From assembly GCA_903854305.1 (NCBI GenBank), contig CAINWC010000436.1, forward strand, positions 1 through 8,968: 8,968 nucleotides of DNA, in the 5' to 3' direction. The notes under the pieces were generated by a model. It saw only the letters and a program-made list of their open reading frames with translations, did no database searches and was not told the DNA's origin. The DNA is from an uncultured Pseudomonadota bacterium. Lineage in GTDB: Bacteria; Pseudomonadota; Gammaproteobacteria; Burkholderiales; Methylophilaceae. Positions 1 through 7,622 of this stretch are shown here, piece after piece. The translations under genes were made by a program, and so were the position numbers. Position 1 is the stretch's first letter, and each line of letters opens with the position of its first letter.

Positions 1-2363
1 CGCTGACATTGATCTTGATACAAAACAATTTCATCAAAAGCATCGCCTAGAATCTCCGACTGACGGCTAATATCAATATCTCGCCTATCACCTGCACCAC
101 TAATCACCACTAAGCGCTTTTTGGCAGGCATGCTGTCTACAGCCGCAACCAAAGCAAGTATTGCATCAGGATTATGTCCGTAATCGGCAATGACACTAGC
201 ACCGCGATAGTCAAAAAAGTTGAATCGGCCTGGTGCTGTTTGCGCATCACTCACAAATGTGGCAACGCCTTTGCGTATTAAGTACCAATCCACATTTAAC
301 GCCCAAGCTGCAGCTATAGATGCCATGACATTTTCCACCTGAAAACCAATGGTGCCGTTACGTGTGATTGGAATCTCGGTTAAAGCAATATGATGCTCAT
401 CTTGATGCTGCGCAGCCACAATATGGCCATTTTCAACATACACTACGCGACGACCTTGCGCACGGTGCGTTGCCATAATCGGATGATTGCGATCATGCGC
501 AAAGAATGTCACAGACCCAGGACATGCGCTTGCCATCACCGCCGACATTGGGTCGGCTGCATTAAGCACCGCCACACCATCTGGCGATACATTCTGCACA
601 ACCACGCGCTTTACCACTGCAAGGTCTTCTACCGTAGTGATATAGCTCAAGCCTAAATGATCACCCATGCCGATGTTGGTAACCACCGCCACATCACAAC
701 GATCAAACGCTAATCCTTCACGTAATACGCCGCCTCGTGCAGTTTCTAACACTGCGGCATCAACATCAGGGTGCATCAACACATTGCGTGCGCTTTTTGG
801 CCCACTGCAATCACCTGTGTCGATACGCTGTCCTTGAATATACACGCCATCAGAGTTGGTCATACCAACTCTTAAACCCTGACAACCCAGAATATGTGCG
901 GTTAAACGCACTGTGGTCGTTTTACCGTTAGTACCTGCAACCGTCACTACAGGAATGCGGCCATTATCGCCTGTCGCAAACATGGTAGACACAATCGCCT
1001 CGCCGACCGCACGGCCTTTGCCGAATGACGGCTGCAGATGCATGCGTAAACCTGGCGCAGCATTGACTTCAACAACACCGCCACCCTGTTTTTCAAGCGA
1101 ACGTTGCACGCTATCGCACACCACATCAACACCACAAATATCCAAACCTATCATCAACGCTGCAGCTACAGCATTGGCAGCCAACTCAGGATGCACATCG
1201 TCAGTCACATCGGTTGCAGTGCCGCCTGTACTCAAATTGGCATTATTTCGCAAAACAACGCGTGCGCCTTTATTTGGTACAGAATCAGCTGTAAAACTTT
1301 GTGCAGCTAGGCTCGCCAGAGCAATGTTGTCAATGCAGATTTTGGTCAATGAGGTGGCATGTCCTTCACCGCGACGCGGATCTAAATTGACTTGGTCAAC
1401 TAACTGACGAATGTTTTGCACGCCATCACCGATCACCAATGGCGGTTCTCGTCTAGCCGCTGCAACTAACTTCTTGCCGATTACTAAAAATCGAAAATCA
1501 CTGCCAGGGATAAATCTCTCAACCAATACTTCTTCACTAATTTCAGCGGCAGCGGCATAAGCAATGTTCAACTGCTCCCGCGTATTGATATTGACCGTAA
1601 TGCCTTTGCCTTGATTACCATCCTTAGGTTTAATCACAACGGGGCCTGCAATTTCAGTCATCGCTAACCACGCATCCTCAATATCAGACACCTCTCGGCC
1701 AGCAGGTACCGGTACGCCAGCGGCATCAAGTAGTTTTTTAGTTAACTCTTTATCTTGCGCAATGGCTTCAGCAATGGCACTGGTGCCGTCTGTCTCTGCG
1801 GCTTGAATACGGCGCTGTTTGCTGCCCCAACCAAACTGCACCAAGCTACCTTCAGTTAAGCGTCTAAATGGAATGCCTCGTGCAGCGGCAGCCTGAACAA
1901 TAGCACCAGTGCTAGGGCCTAAACGCACATCTTCATCTAAATCTTTTAGCTGGGCTAAAGCCGCAGCAAGATCAAAAGGCGTATCGGTAACGGCTGCTTG
2001 GCATAATTCAAGCGCCAGTTTAAGTGCCTGCCGACCGACTTCTTCCTCAGTATATTCAAACACCACTTGATAGACACCTACATCAAGTGTAACGGCTGTT
2101 CGACTAAATGTAACCGGGCAGCCTGACTGTGCTTGTAGCGCCAGCGCTGCTACTTGTAACACATGCGCTAAAGAAACAGCCTCAACATGCCCCGCGATTT
2201 GTAATAAGCCAATTTCTGGAAATCGCGCACGAAGGCGTGACTCAAAACCGCTGATATTGGCAATATTGCATTCCGTATCGTTACAACTTACAACAGCTTC
2301 AATGGCGGTATGCCGACTCCAAAGATTGGGGCCGCGCAACGCACGAATACGTGAGACTTCCAT
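1..2363 (-). CDS. cphA: Cyanophycin synthetase CphA (3' end beyond window)
   Basis: Makes cyanophycin in the cytoplasm by ATP-dependent alternating addition of Asp to the backbone and Arg to its side chain. The ATG at 2363 opens MEVSRIRALRGPNLW, a typical CphA N-terminus, and has AAGGA 10 nt upstream. Reading to the left edge gives 787 uninterrupted codons and no stop, so the C-terminus lies outside; family members of about 870 residues suggest roughly 90-150 are missing. Domains in order: N-terminal domain (about 1-160); linker with GPSTGAIV and QRRIQAAETD; ATP-grasp with KPKDGNQGKG at 245-254 and EVNAAPG starting at E432 (metal/ATP ligands E432, N434); Mur-ligase-like domain with intact P-loop GTNGKTTT at 477-484 (K481), then ETARGG and GDHLG; Mur C-terminal domain with YGHNPDA around 728-734 (H730). 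Both catalytic modules look intact. It follows cphA' by 54 bp with no visible terminator or good promoter, so co-transcription is likely. Confidence 0.96.
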   Translation of the reverse strand, partial: MEVSRIRALRGPNLWSRHTAIEAVVSCNDTECNIANISGFESRLRARFPEIGLLQIAGHVEAVSLAHVLQVAALALQAQSGCPVTFSRTAVTLDVGVYQVVFEYTEEEVGRQALKLALELCQAAVTDTPFDLAAALAQLKDLDEDVRLGPSTGAIVQAAAARGIPFRRLTEGSLVQFGWGSKQRRIQAAETDGTSAIAEAIAQDKELTKKLLDAAGVPVPAGREVSDIEDAWLAMTEIAGPVVIKPKDGNQGKGITVNINTREQLNIAYAAAAEISEEVLVERFIPGSDFRFLVIGKKLVAAARREPPLVIGDGVQNIRQLVDQVNLDPRRGEGHATSLTKICIDNIALASLAAQSFTADSVPNKGARVVLRNNANLSTGGTATDVTDDVHPELAANAVAAALMIGLDICGVDVVCDSVQRSLEKQGGGVVEVNAAPGLRMHLQPSFGKGRAVGEAIVSTMFATGDNGRIPVVTVAGTNGKTTTVRLTAHILGCQGLRVGMTNSDGVYIQGQRIDTGDCSGPKSARNVLMHPDVDAAVLETARGGVLREGLAFDRCDVAVVTNIGMGDHLGLSYITTVEDLAVVKRVVVQNVSPDGVAVLNAADPMSAVMASACPGSVTFFAHDRNHPIMATHRAQGRRVVYVENGHIVAAQHQDEHHIALTEIPITRNGTIGFQVENVMASIAAAWALNVDWYLIRKGVATFVSDAQTAPGRFNFFDYRGASVIADYGHNPDAILALVAAVDSMPAKKRLVVISGAGDRRDIDISRQSEILGDAFDEIVLYQDQCQ

Positions 2364-2370
2364 CAAACAG

Positions 2371-2378
2371 TTTTCCTT
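2371..2378 (-). promoter_or_regulatory. Ribosome binding site of cphA
   Basis: On the minus strand the sequence reads AAGGAAAA, ending 7 nt before the ATG at 2363, with the GGA core about 10 nt away. It lies in the 54-bp gap after the cphA' stop. This gap is AT-rich and shows no hairpin terminator, which fits read-through transcription from cphA' with independent ribosome loading on cphA. Confidence 0.6.
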
Positions 2379-2417
2379 GTTTTTATAATCACAATACCAA
2401 CTACCACGTTATTTATA

Positions 2418-4580
2418 TTAGTTAACATCCGTACACTTAAGCTCAAAGGCTTCAATGCCAACATTCATCAGTTCAGATGAAATCCCCAGCGCCCATGCGG
2501 TAGCAACTGCCGCCAACAAGGCCATTACTTGAGTGTCTTTTTGAGATGCTCGCAAAAATGGTACCGCAGCCAATTTAGTCAGCAACACTTCATGAGTGCC
2601 AGAAACAAGCGCTAAACGACCATCATTTAATACCACAGCACGACCGCCTTTTTGCAGATGCGCTTCAACAACATCAAGCTTCGCATCTTGCGCAAACAGA
2701 ATCACTTCGCCATCGCACAACTCAGCCATTTGCACCACTAACGGATCCGCCGCATTCAGCACCGCAACGCCATCACCCAGCACCACATCAACTTGAGTGC
2801 GCAGCACGTTATAGACTTGCTCCGGCGTTTCTAAGTAGTAGTAGCCAAAATGTTTTTCTGGCTCAATATTGGTCACCACGCCCACCTGACAGCGGTCGTA
2901 GCCCAAACCTTCAGCCAAAATAGTGGTGAGGCTATTTTCAATGACAGCCGTTTCAACCATACGATTAATCAAGATCTTTTGCGCGGCTGCCCACGTCGCA
3001 CAATCGCGTTTTTCTACCTGACGCTGATCTAAGTAAAGGCCGTCACGACAAGCGAGCCCAACATGCTTACCGCTAAGATGCACCAAACTTGCGACAATTT
3101 GCGCAACCAAGCTTGCGCCATGCGTGCCAGTGATGCCAACAACAGGAATGCGTCCAGTGGCGCCTTCAACAAACAGGCTATCCACAATAGCTTTACCTAC
3201 TGGGCGCGGAGCGCCTTCAGCAGGCTTAAGATGCATCAGCAAACCTGGGCCTGCATTCACCTCAACAATCGCACCGCGTTGCTTGTCTAAAGGCTTTGAA
3301 ATATCTTCAGCCACCATGTCGATACCGGCAACATCTAAACCCACAATACGCGCTGCAAGTGCAGCCATCGCAGCCACTTCAGGATGCACAAGGTCAGTGA
3401 CATCAAGCGCAACATTGCCATTGCGCTGAATAACAACTTGAGTACCTTGCGGTAAAATTGAATCTGCAGTGAATCCTTGTCGGGTGATTTCAAACACGAC
3501 CGATGGATTTTGGTCGATTAGAATCAAATCTAGCGGAAACTCTTCAGCCTCTCCACGTCTTGCATCGGTATTGATTTGCTGGTCAATAAGTTGTCTGATT
3601 GTTGCATTTCCGTCACCTACTACTGCAACAGATTCACCTCTAGCAGCCGCAGCTAGCTTACCGCCAATGATTAATAAGCGATGTTCATGACCTCGTACAA
3701 AGCGCTCAACAATCACTTCACTGCCTTCATCATCAGCCAATTTAAACGCAGCTTCAACCTCTTCGCGCGTCATCAACTCGGTGGATACACCGCGACCATG
3801 ATTACCATCACTCGGCTTGACCACTACTGGCAAACCAATGTCTTCGGCAGCGTCCCAGGCATCGGCTGCATTTTCTACGACACGGCCTTCAGGCACGGGT
3901 ACACCGCATGATTGCAACAATTGTTTAGTCAGATCTTTATCGCTAGCAATACCTTCAGCAATGGCGCCAGTTTGGTCAGTTTCCGCAGTCCAAATTCTAT
4001 GTTGACATGCGCCATACCCTAGCTGCACTAAATTGCCATCAGTCAATCGAATCGACGGAATACCGCGCTCAGTAGCAGCCTCTACAATACAAGCAGTGCT
4101 GGGGCCCAGACAAAGCGAATCGACCATCTCACGTAATTGGGTAAGTGTCGCAGGCAAATCAAAAGGCTTGTCTTCAATCGCGGCCATCACTAAATCACGC
4201 GCGGCTTGCATGGCAGCGCGGCTTACTTGCTCGTTGCGTGAGCGCACGGCGACTTTATAAACGCCCCGCACACCTGTGCTACGCGCCTTACCAAAACCGC
4301 CTTGCATGCCAGCCAATGTTTGTAGCTCTAGTGTTACGTGCTCCAAAATATGGCCTGGCCAAGTGCCTTCGCGCACGCGCTGCAAAAATCCACCGCGCTC
4401 GCCTATGCCACAGCGGTGCTCAACCAATGAAGGTAGCCACGCGGTGAGTCGCTCATAAAAGCCAGGAATAGTATTAGAAGGCGAATCTTCCAACACGCCG
4501 ATGTCTAGCCACGCTTCTAACACAGGACGATATGTCCATATATTGGGTCCGCGCAGAGGTAGTATTTTGATGAACTTCAT
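2418..4580 (-). CDS. cphA': Truncated cyanophycin synthetase paralogue CphA' (CphA2-like)
   Basis: A 720-residue paralogue of CphA. I chose the ATG at 4580 (MKFIKILPLRGPNIW) because it aligns with the start of the neighbouring CphA; an in-frame GTG at 4631 would add 17 residues of no family character. Order: N-terminal domain; linker GPSTACIV and QHRIWTAETD; ATP-grasp with KPSDGNHGRG starting at K255 and EVNAGPG at E440/N442, all key positions kept; then a Mur-ligase-like region. There the P-loop reads GTHGASLV (485-492), with Ala489 in place of the lysine, and ETARGG has become ENSLTT. The protein stops (ELKCTDVN) where CphA goes on into its Mur C-terminal domain, so that domain is absent. 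The second ATPase, which adds Arg in CphA, should therefore be dead. Such cphA' genes are known beside cphA in betaproteobacteria such as Ralstonia, and cyanobacterial CphA2 shows comparable decay. The reading frame is otherwise clean, so this is a maintained gene, not a pseudogene. Dipeptide polymerisation is inference. Confidence 0.93.
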   Translation of the reverse strand: MKFIKILPLRGPNIWTYRPVLEAWLDIGVLEDSPSNTIPGFYERLTAWLPSLVEHRCGIGERGGFLQRVREGTWPGHILEHVTLELQTLAGMQGGFGKARSTGVRGVYKVAVRSRNEQVSRAAMQAARDLVMAAIEDKPFDLPATLTQLREMVDSLCLGPSTACIVEAATERGIPSIRLTDGNLVQLGYGACQHRIWTAETDQTGAIAEGIASDKDLTKQLLQSCGVPVPEGRVVENAADAWDAAEDIGLPVVVKPSDGNHGRGVSTELMTREEVEAAFKLADDEGSEVIVERFVRGHEHRLLIIGGKLAAAARGESVAVVGDGNATIRQLIDQQINTDARRGEAEEFPLDLILIDQNPSVVFEITRQGFTADSILPQGTQVVIQRNGNVALDVTDLVHPEVAAMAALAARIVGLDVAGIDMVAEDISKPLDKQRGAIVEVNAGPGLLMHLKPAEGAPRPVGKAIVDSLFVEGATGRIPVVGITGTHGASLVAQIVASLVHLSGKHVGLACRDGLYLDQRQVEKRDCATWAAAQKILINRMVETAVIENSLTTILAEGLGYDRCQVGVVTNIEPEKHFGYYYLETPEQVYNVLRTQVDVVLGDGVAVLNAADPLVVQMAELCDGEVILFAQDAKLDVVEAHLQKGGRAVVLNDGRLALVSGTHEVLLTKLAAVPFLRASQKDTQVMALLAAVATAWALGISSELMNVGIEAFELKCTDVN

Positions 4581-4683
4581 CAACTTGTCCAGATGAATTA
4601 AAACGGATAAAAGACTATAAGTATGCACCACCCAGCTTACAGCAGGCTGACAACAAACTATTTATACCTATTTATGAGGTGAC
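4581..4683. promoter_or_regulatory. Divergent promoter region between cphA'-cphA and the exporter operon
   Basis: These 103 bp separate two divergently transcribed units, so both promoters should lie here or just inside the genes. Toward cphA' (minus strand) the best -10 candidate is TATAGT at 4614-4619, 33 nt before the ATG; the hexamer 17 bp upstream, CTGTAA, is a poor -35. Toward the exporter (plus strand) CTGACA at 4647-4652 resembles a -35, with only an AT-rich weak -10 (ATTTAT, 4670-4675) at 17 bp, which would leave almost no leader. The shared region makes joint regulation of synthetase and exporter plausible. The individual promoter elements are low-confidence. Confidence 0.5.
4658..4675 (+). 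repeat. Two 8-bp direct repeats (CTATTTAT) with 10-bp period
   Basis: CTATTTAT occurs at 4658-4665 and again, identically, at 4668-4675, so the copies are spaced one DNA helical turn apart. The second copy abuts the Shine-Dalgarno sequence of the exporter gene. The arrangement would suit a regulator binding one face of the helix, or it may be a chance AT-rich repeat; no known operator is recognised. Confidence 0.45.
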
Positions 4684-7008
4684 TTGATTGTAGTACACTC
4701 AGCCGCTGTGAACAACAAAATCATACCTGCTAACGCAACAAACAAAACCTTGCCGCTAGCTTGGCAGGTAGCCGCGCACTCTCAACTGGCTGAAGCAGAA
4801 GAAATCTGCGCGTGGCTGGAGATCAATCTCGACAATAATCTCCATTTTAAAAAACGCTTATTAATCATCACCAATCAACGTTTTCTAACGGTTGCAAATT
4901 ACCCAGAAAAAATTGAATCATATCCATTCCACGCTGGATTAGCACTCAAACATCACGACAATGCCGGCGTTGCGAATATAGAATTGTTTGATGGTGAAAT
5001 ACAGCTAGCGCATTGGTTTTATACGCTTGCACACGACTTTTCTGCCACACGTTTTATTAAACAATTTGAGTTGCATCTTGCCAGTTTTCTAACTGGCCAA
5101 CCGATTACAACCGAAACTTCAGAAGTTTGCCCAAACTGCCAAAGTCCGCTTGAAGCAGATCAAGACGAATGCCCGCAATGCAGCAGCACTATCGATGCGC
5201 CACCTTCTACTTGGACGCTGTTTAGATTATGGCGTTTTGCCAAACCATATAAATGGCAGCTACTCACCGGCTTTTTACTCATGCTGGCATCCACGGCAGC
5301 AACATTGGTGCCGCCTTACCTGACCATTCCATTGATGGACAAAGTGCTGATTCCCTACCAAAACGGCGCGCCGATTGATATTGGTATGGTTGCATTACTA
5401 CTGAGTGGTTTATTAGGTTCAGCACTGCTGGCCTGGGGCCTAGGCTGGGCGCGCACCTACATTCTTGCACTGGTCAGCGAACGCATTGGTGCCGATTTAC
5501 GCACGATTACCTATGAGCATCTACTCAAACTATCGCTAGAATATTTCGGTGGCAAACGTACTGGCGACCTGATGTCGCGCATCGGTTCTGAGTCTGACCG
5601 CATCTGCGTGTTCTTATCGCTACATCTGCTCGATTTTGCGACCGACGTGCTGATGATTATCATGACTTCGGCGATTCTGATTTCCATCAATCCGAAACTG
5701 GCGTTGGTCACTTTACTACCGCTGCCATTTATTGCATGGATGATTCATGTGGTACGCGACAAACTACGCACCGGCTTTGAAAAAATAGACCGCGTATGGT
5801 CGCAAGTCAGCAATGTATTGGCCGATACAATTCCGGGCATTCGTGTAGTGAAAGCATTTGCACAAGAAACGCGTGAGGCAACGCGTTTTCGTGAGGCTAA
5901 TCAGCATAATTTAGTCGTTAACGACCGCATCAACAAAATATGGTCGCTATTTTCCCCCAGCGTAACGCTACTTACTGAAATTGGCTTGTTGCTGGTATGG
6001 GCGTTTGGTATTTGGCAAGTATCACGTAATGAAATCAGCGTGGGCGTACTCACTGCTTTTCTAGCCTATATCAGCCGTTTTTACACGCGGCTAGATTCGA
6101 TGAGCCGCATCGTTTCAGTCACGCAAAAAGCGGCTTCTGGCGCTAAACGCATCTTCGACATTCTCGACCATGTATCTAGCGTTCCAGAACCTAGCAACCC
6201 AGTGCATCTTGATAAAGTCGTTGGGCAAATTGAAATTAAATCAGCAGGCTTCCGTTACGGCAACCGCGCCGTGATTAAAGACCTCAGTCTAATCATACAG
6301 CCGGGTGAAATGATTGGATTAGTAGGCCATAGCGGCTCGGGCAAGAGCACGCTGGTAAACTTAATGTGCCGCTTCTACGATGTGACCACAGGTTCTATCA
6401 ACTTAGATGGCGTTAACATTCGCTCACTGCCTATCTCAGAATATAGGCGCAACATCGGACTGGTGCTTCAAGAGCCATTCCTGTTTTTTGGCAGTATTGC
6501 CGAGAATATCGCCTACGGTAAACCAGAAGCAACGCGCGCAGAAATCGTTGCTGCCGCCCGTGCTGCACATGCGCATGAGTTTATTTTACGGTTACCGCAT
6601 GGTTACGACTCAGTAGTCGGTGAACGTGGTCAAGGCTTATCGGGCGGCGAACGCCAACGCATTTCGATTGCACGCGCCTTGCTTATTGATCCACGAATTT
6701 TGATACTTGATGAAGCAACGGCTTCAGTGGATACCGAAACTGAAAAAGAAATTCAAAAAGCCTTAGACAACCTCGTACATGGCCGCACCACCATCGCCAT
6801 CGCCCATCGCCTATCGACGCTGCACAAAGCGAATCGCTTAGTCGTACTCGATCGCGGCGAAATAGTAGAAGTAGGTAGCCACGACGAACTCATGGCATGC
6901 GAAGGCGCTTATTATCGCCTCTACCAAGCGCAAGCGCGTAACGTAGATACCGATTTGGATGATGTTAAAAATGACAACGAAATCACTCACAAAGCAGTAA
7001 GCGCATAA
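4684..7008 (+). CDS. Cyanophycin-associated ABC exporter half-transporter with zinc-ribbon extension
   Basis: A 774-residue type IV ABC exporter subunit, expected to work as an inner-membrane homodimer. Residues about 1-145 form an extension with a TNQRFLTV stretch reminiscent of bacterial PH-like domains. A zinc ribbon follows, C149-x2-C152 and C163-x2-C166. Six membrane segments lie at roughly 191-215, 233-260, 318-340, 344-364, 426-446 and 451-470. The nucleotide-binding domain is complete: Walker A GHSGSGKST 548-556 (K554), Q-loop Q596, signature LSGGERQ 652-658, Walker B D676 with catalytic E677, switch H708. The TTG start at 4684 has GAGG only 4 nt upstream; no ATG is in frame before the membrane domain, and GTG at 4708 is an alternative, so the exact start is uncertain. 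It lies opposite cphA'-cphA and 2 bp before a DUF1854 gene. I recall annotation pipelines calling such proteins cyanophycin metabolism-associated ABC transporters. The substrate is unknown; Arg/Asp-rich peptides are speculation. Confidence 0.92.
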   Translation: MIVVHSAAVNNKIIPANATNKTLPLAWQVAAHSQLAEAEEICAWLEINLDNNLHFKKRLLIITNQRFLTVANYPEKIESYPFHAGLALKHHDNAGVANIELFDGEIQLAHWFYTLAHDFSATRFIKQFELHLASFLTGQPITTETSEVCPNCQSPLEADQDECPQCSSTIDAPPSTWTLFRLWRFAKPYKWQLLTGFLLMLASTAATLVPPYLTIPLMDKVLIPYQNGAPIDIGMVALLLSGLLGSALLAWGLGWARTYILALVSERIGADLRTITYEHLLKLSLEYFGGKRTGDLMSRIGSESDRICVFLSLHLLDFATDVLMIIMTSAILISINPKLALVTLLPLPFIAWMIHVVRDKLRTGFEKIDRVWSQVSNVLADTIPGIRVVKAFAQETREATRFREANQHNLVVNDRINKIWSLFSPSVTLLTEIGLLLVWAFGIWQVSRNEISVGVLTAFLAYISRFYTRLDSMSRIVSVTQKAASGAKRIFDILDHVSSVPEPSNPVHLDKVVGQIEIKSAGFRYGNRAVIKDLSLIIQPGEMIGLVGHSGSGKSTLVNLMCRFYDVTTGSINLDGVNIRSLPISEYRRNIGLVLQEPFLFFGSIAENIAYGKPEATRAEIVAAARAAHAHEFILRLPHGYDSVVGERGQGLSGGERQRISIARALLIDPRILILDEATASVDTETEKEIQKALDNLVHGRTTIAIAHRLSTLHKANRLVVLDRGEIVEVGSHDELMACEGAYYRLYQAQARNVDTDLDDVKNDNEITHKAVSA

Positions 7009-7010
7009 CG

Positions 7011-7493
7011 ATGGAACAATCCACATTGATTACTGACTTTAGCCTAATCAGAAATGCCGCGGGTCGGTTAGTGCTCACTACAAACGATGGCAATGTGCAT
7101 GAGGGCGTTTTCCCGATGCGCGCTTTCCCAATTTCAGCACCTGCGGAAGGCTTATCATTAATCGGCGAAAATGGCCACGAACTCGCTTGGGTCGCCAGCA
7201 TAGCATCGTTGCAAAATGCAACTCGCAATCTAATTGAGGAAGAACTAGCACGGCGAGAATTTATGCCGGAAATCTGCAGTATCAGCCATGTATCCAGCTT
7301 CGCCACACCAAGTATTTGGCAGGTTGAAACCGATAGAGGTGATACCGAACTCGTACTCAAAGCCGAAGACCATATTAGACGCCTGACGCACACCAGCTTG
7401 CTGATTACCGATGACCACGGTGTTAACTTTTTGATACGCGATATAGACCAACTAGACAACCACAGCCGAAAATTGCTCGATAGGTTTTTGTAA
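7011..7493 (+). CDS. DUF1854 family protein, partner of the ABC exporter
   Basis: A 160-residue soluble protein with no signal peptide or membrane segment. The motif MRAFPISAPAEGLSLI near residue 36, followed by GHELAWV, is what I recognise as the DUF1854 family, small proteins of unknown function found with cyanophycin-type ABC transporters. The rest is a mixed alpha/beta sequence with an acidic helix around EEELARREF, and ends RKLLDRFL. The ATG at 7011 comes 2 bp after the exporter stop and has no strong Shine-Dalgarno sequence of its own, which suggests translational coupling and a fixed ratio to the exporter. A role as a cytoplasmic accessory or regulatory subunit of the exporter is inference from this coupling. 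No catalytic motif is visible. Confidence 0.88.
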   Translation: MEQSTLITDFSLIRNAAGRLVLTTNDGNVHEGVFPMRAFPISAPAEGLSLIGENGHELAWVASIASLQNATRNLIEEELARREFMPEICSISHVSSFATPSIWQVETDRGDTELVLKAEDHIRRLTHTSLLITDDHGVNFLIRDIDQLDNHSRKLLDRFL

Positions 7494-7564
7494 GCAAACC
7501 AACATATTTGATTGCTTTAGCATTGCAGCCTAGGCACGGACTTTCACATGCAAGATATAATAAA

Positions 7565-7577
7565 TGTAACGTTTACA
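7565..7577. promoter_or_regulatory. Operator-like inverted repeat over the likely transcription start
   Basis: TGTAACGTTTACA has 5-bp arms TGTAA and TTACA around a 3-bp centre CGT. It starts 4 bp after the TATAAT box, so it would cover the transcription start, a common place for a repressor site. The AACGTT core resembles LacI-family operators, but half-site spacing is one base short of the usual form. No Fur or MntR consensus is recognisable. Confidence 0.35.
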
Positions 7578-7607
7578 CACTGATACATTCAATAAGCACA
7601 CTGAACC

Positions 7608-7613
7608 AAGGAG
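7608..7613 (+). promoter_or_regulatory. Strong ribosome binding site of the VIT-family gene
   Basis: AAGGAG ends 9 nt before the TTG at 7623. This near-perfect Shine-Dalgarno sequence is what fixes the non-ATG start, since the first in-frame ATG is at residue 59, inside the second membrane segment. Confidence 0.75.
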
Positions 7614-7622
7614 ATATCCATT

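Larger units (their letters stand above)
7494..7622 (+). promoter_or_regulatory. Promoter region of the VIT-family transporter gene
   Basis: This 129-bp gap contains a perfect -10 box, TATAAT at 7556-7561, 61 nt before the start codon. No convincing -35 hexamer lies 16-18 bp upstream, so activator dependence or a weak promoter is possible. Four bases after the -10 sits the imperfect palindrome listed separately. No strong terminator for the upstream exporter operon is seen; a 6-bp stem (AAGCAA 7492-7497 with TTGCTT 7512-7517) lacks a U-tract. Confidence 0.5.

Noticed and set aside
913..1407. Plus-strand open frame of 164 codons inside cphA
   Set aside because: It is antisense to the conserved ATP-grasp and Mur-like domains, has Pro/Thr/Ser-rich shadow composition and no ribosome binding site or family resemblance.
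2418..4580. cphA' as a pseudogene
   Set aside because: Although its Mur-like half is degraded, the frame is uninterrupted, the ATP-grasp motifs are intact and equivalent truncated paralogues are known next to cphA in other betaproteobacteria.
6983..7459. Minus-strand open frame of 158 codons opposite the DUF1854 gene
   Set aside because: The plus strand encodes a recognisable DUF1854 protein with tight operon spacing; the reverse frame is low-complexity Ser/Leu-rich with no motif.
7492..7517. Stem AAGCAA/TTGCTT after the DUF1854 gene as a terminator
   Set aside because: Only 6 bp, AT-rich, a 14-nt loop and no following T-run; too weak to call.
7494..7622. Manganese riboswitch (yybP-ykoY type) ahead of the VIT gene
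   Set aside because: Only about 55 nt follow the likely transcript start and no conserved riboswitch pairing pattern is visible.
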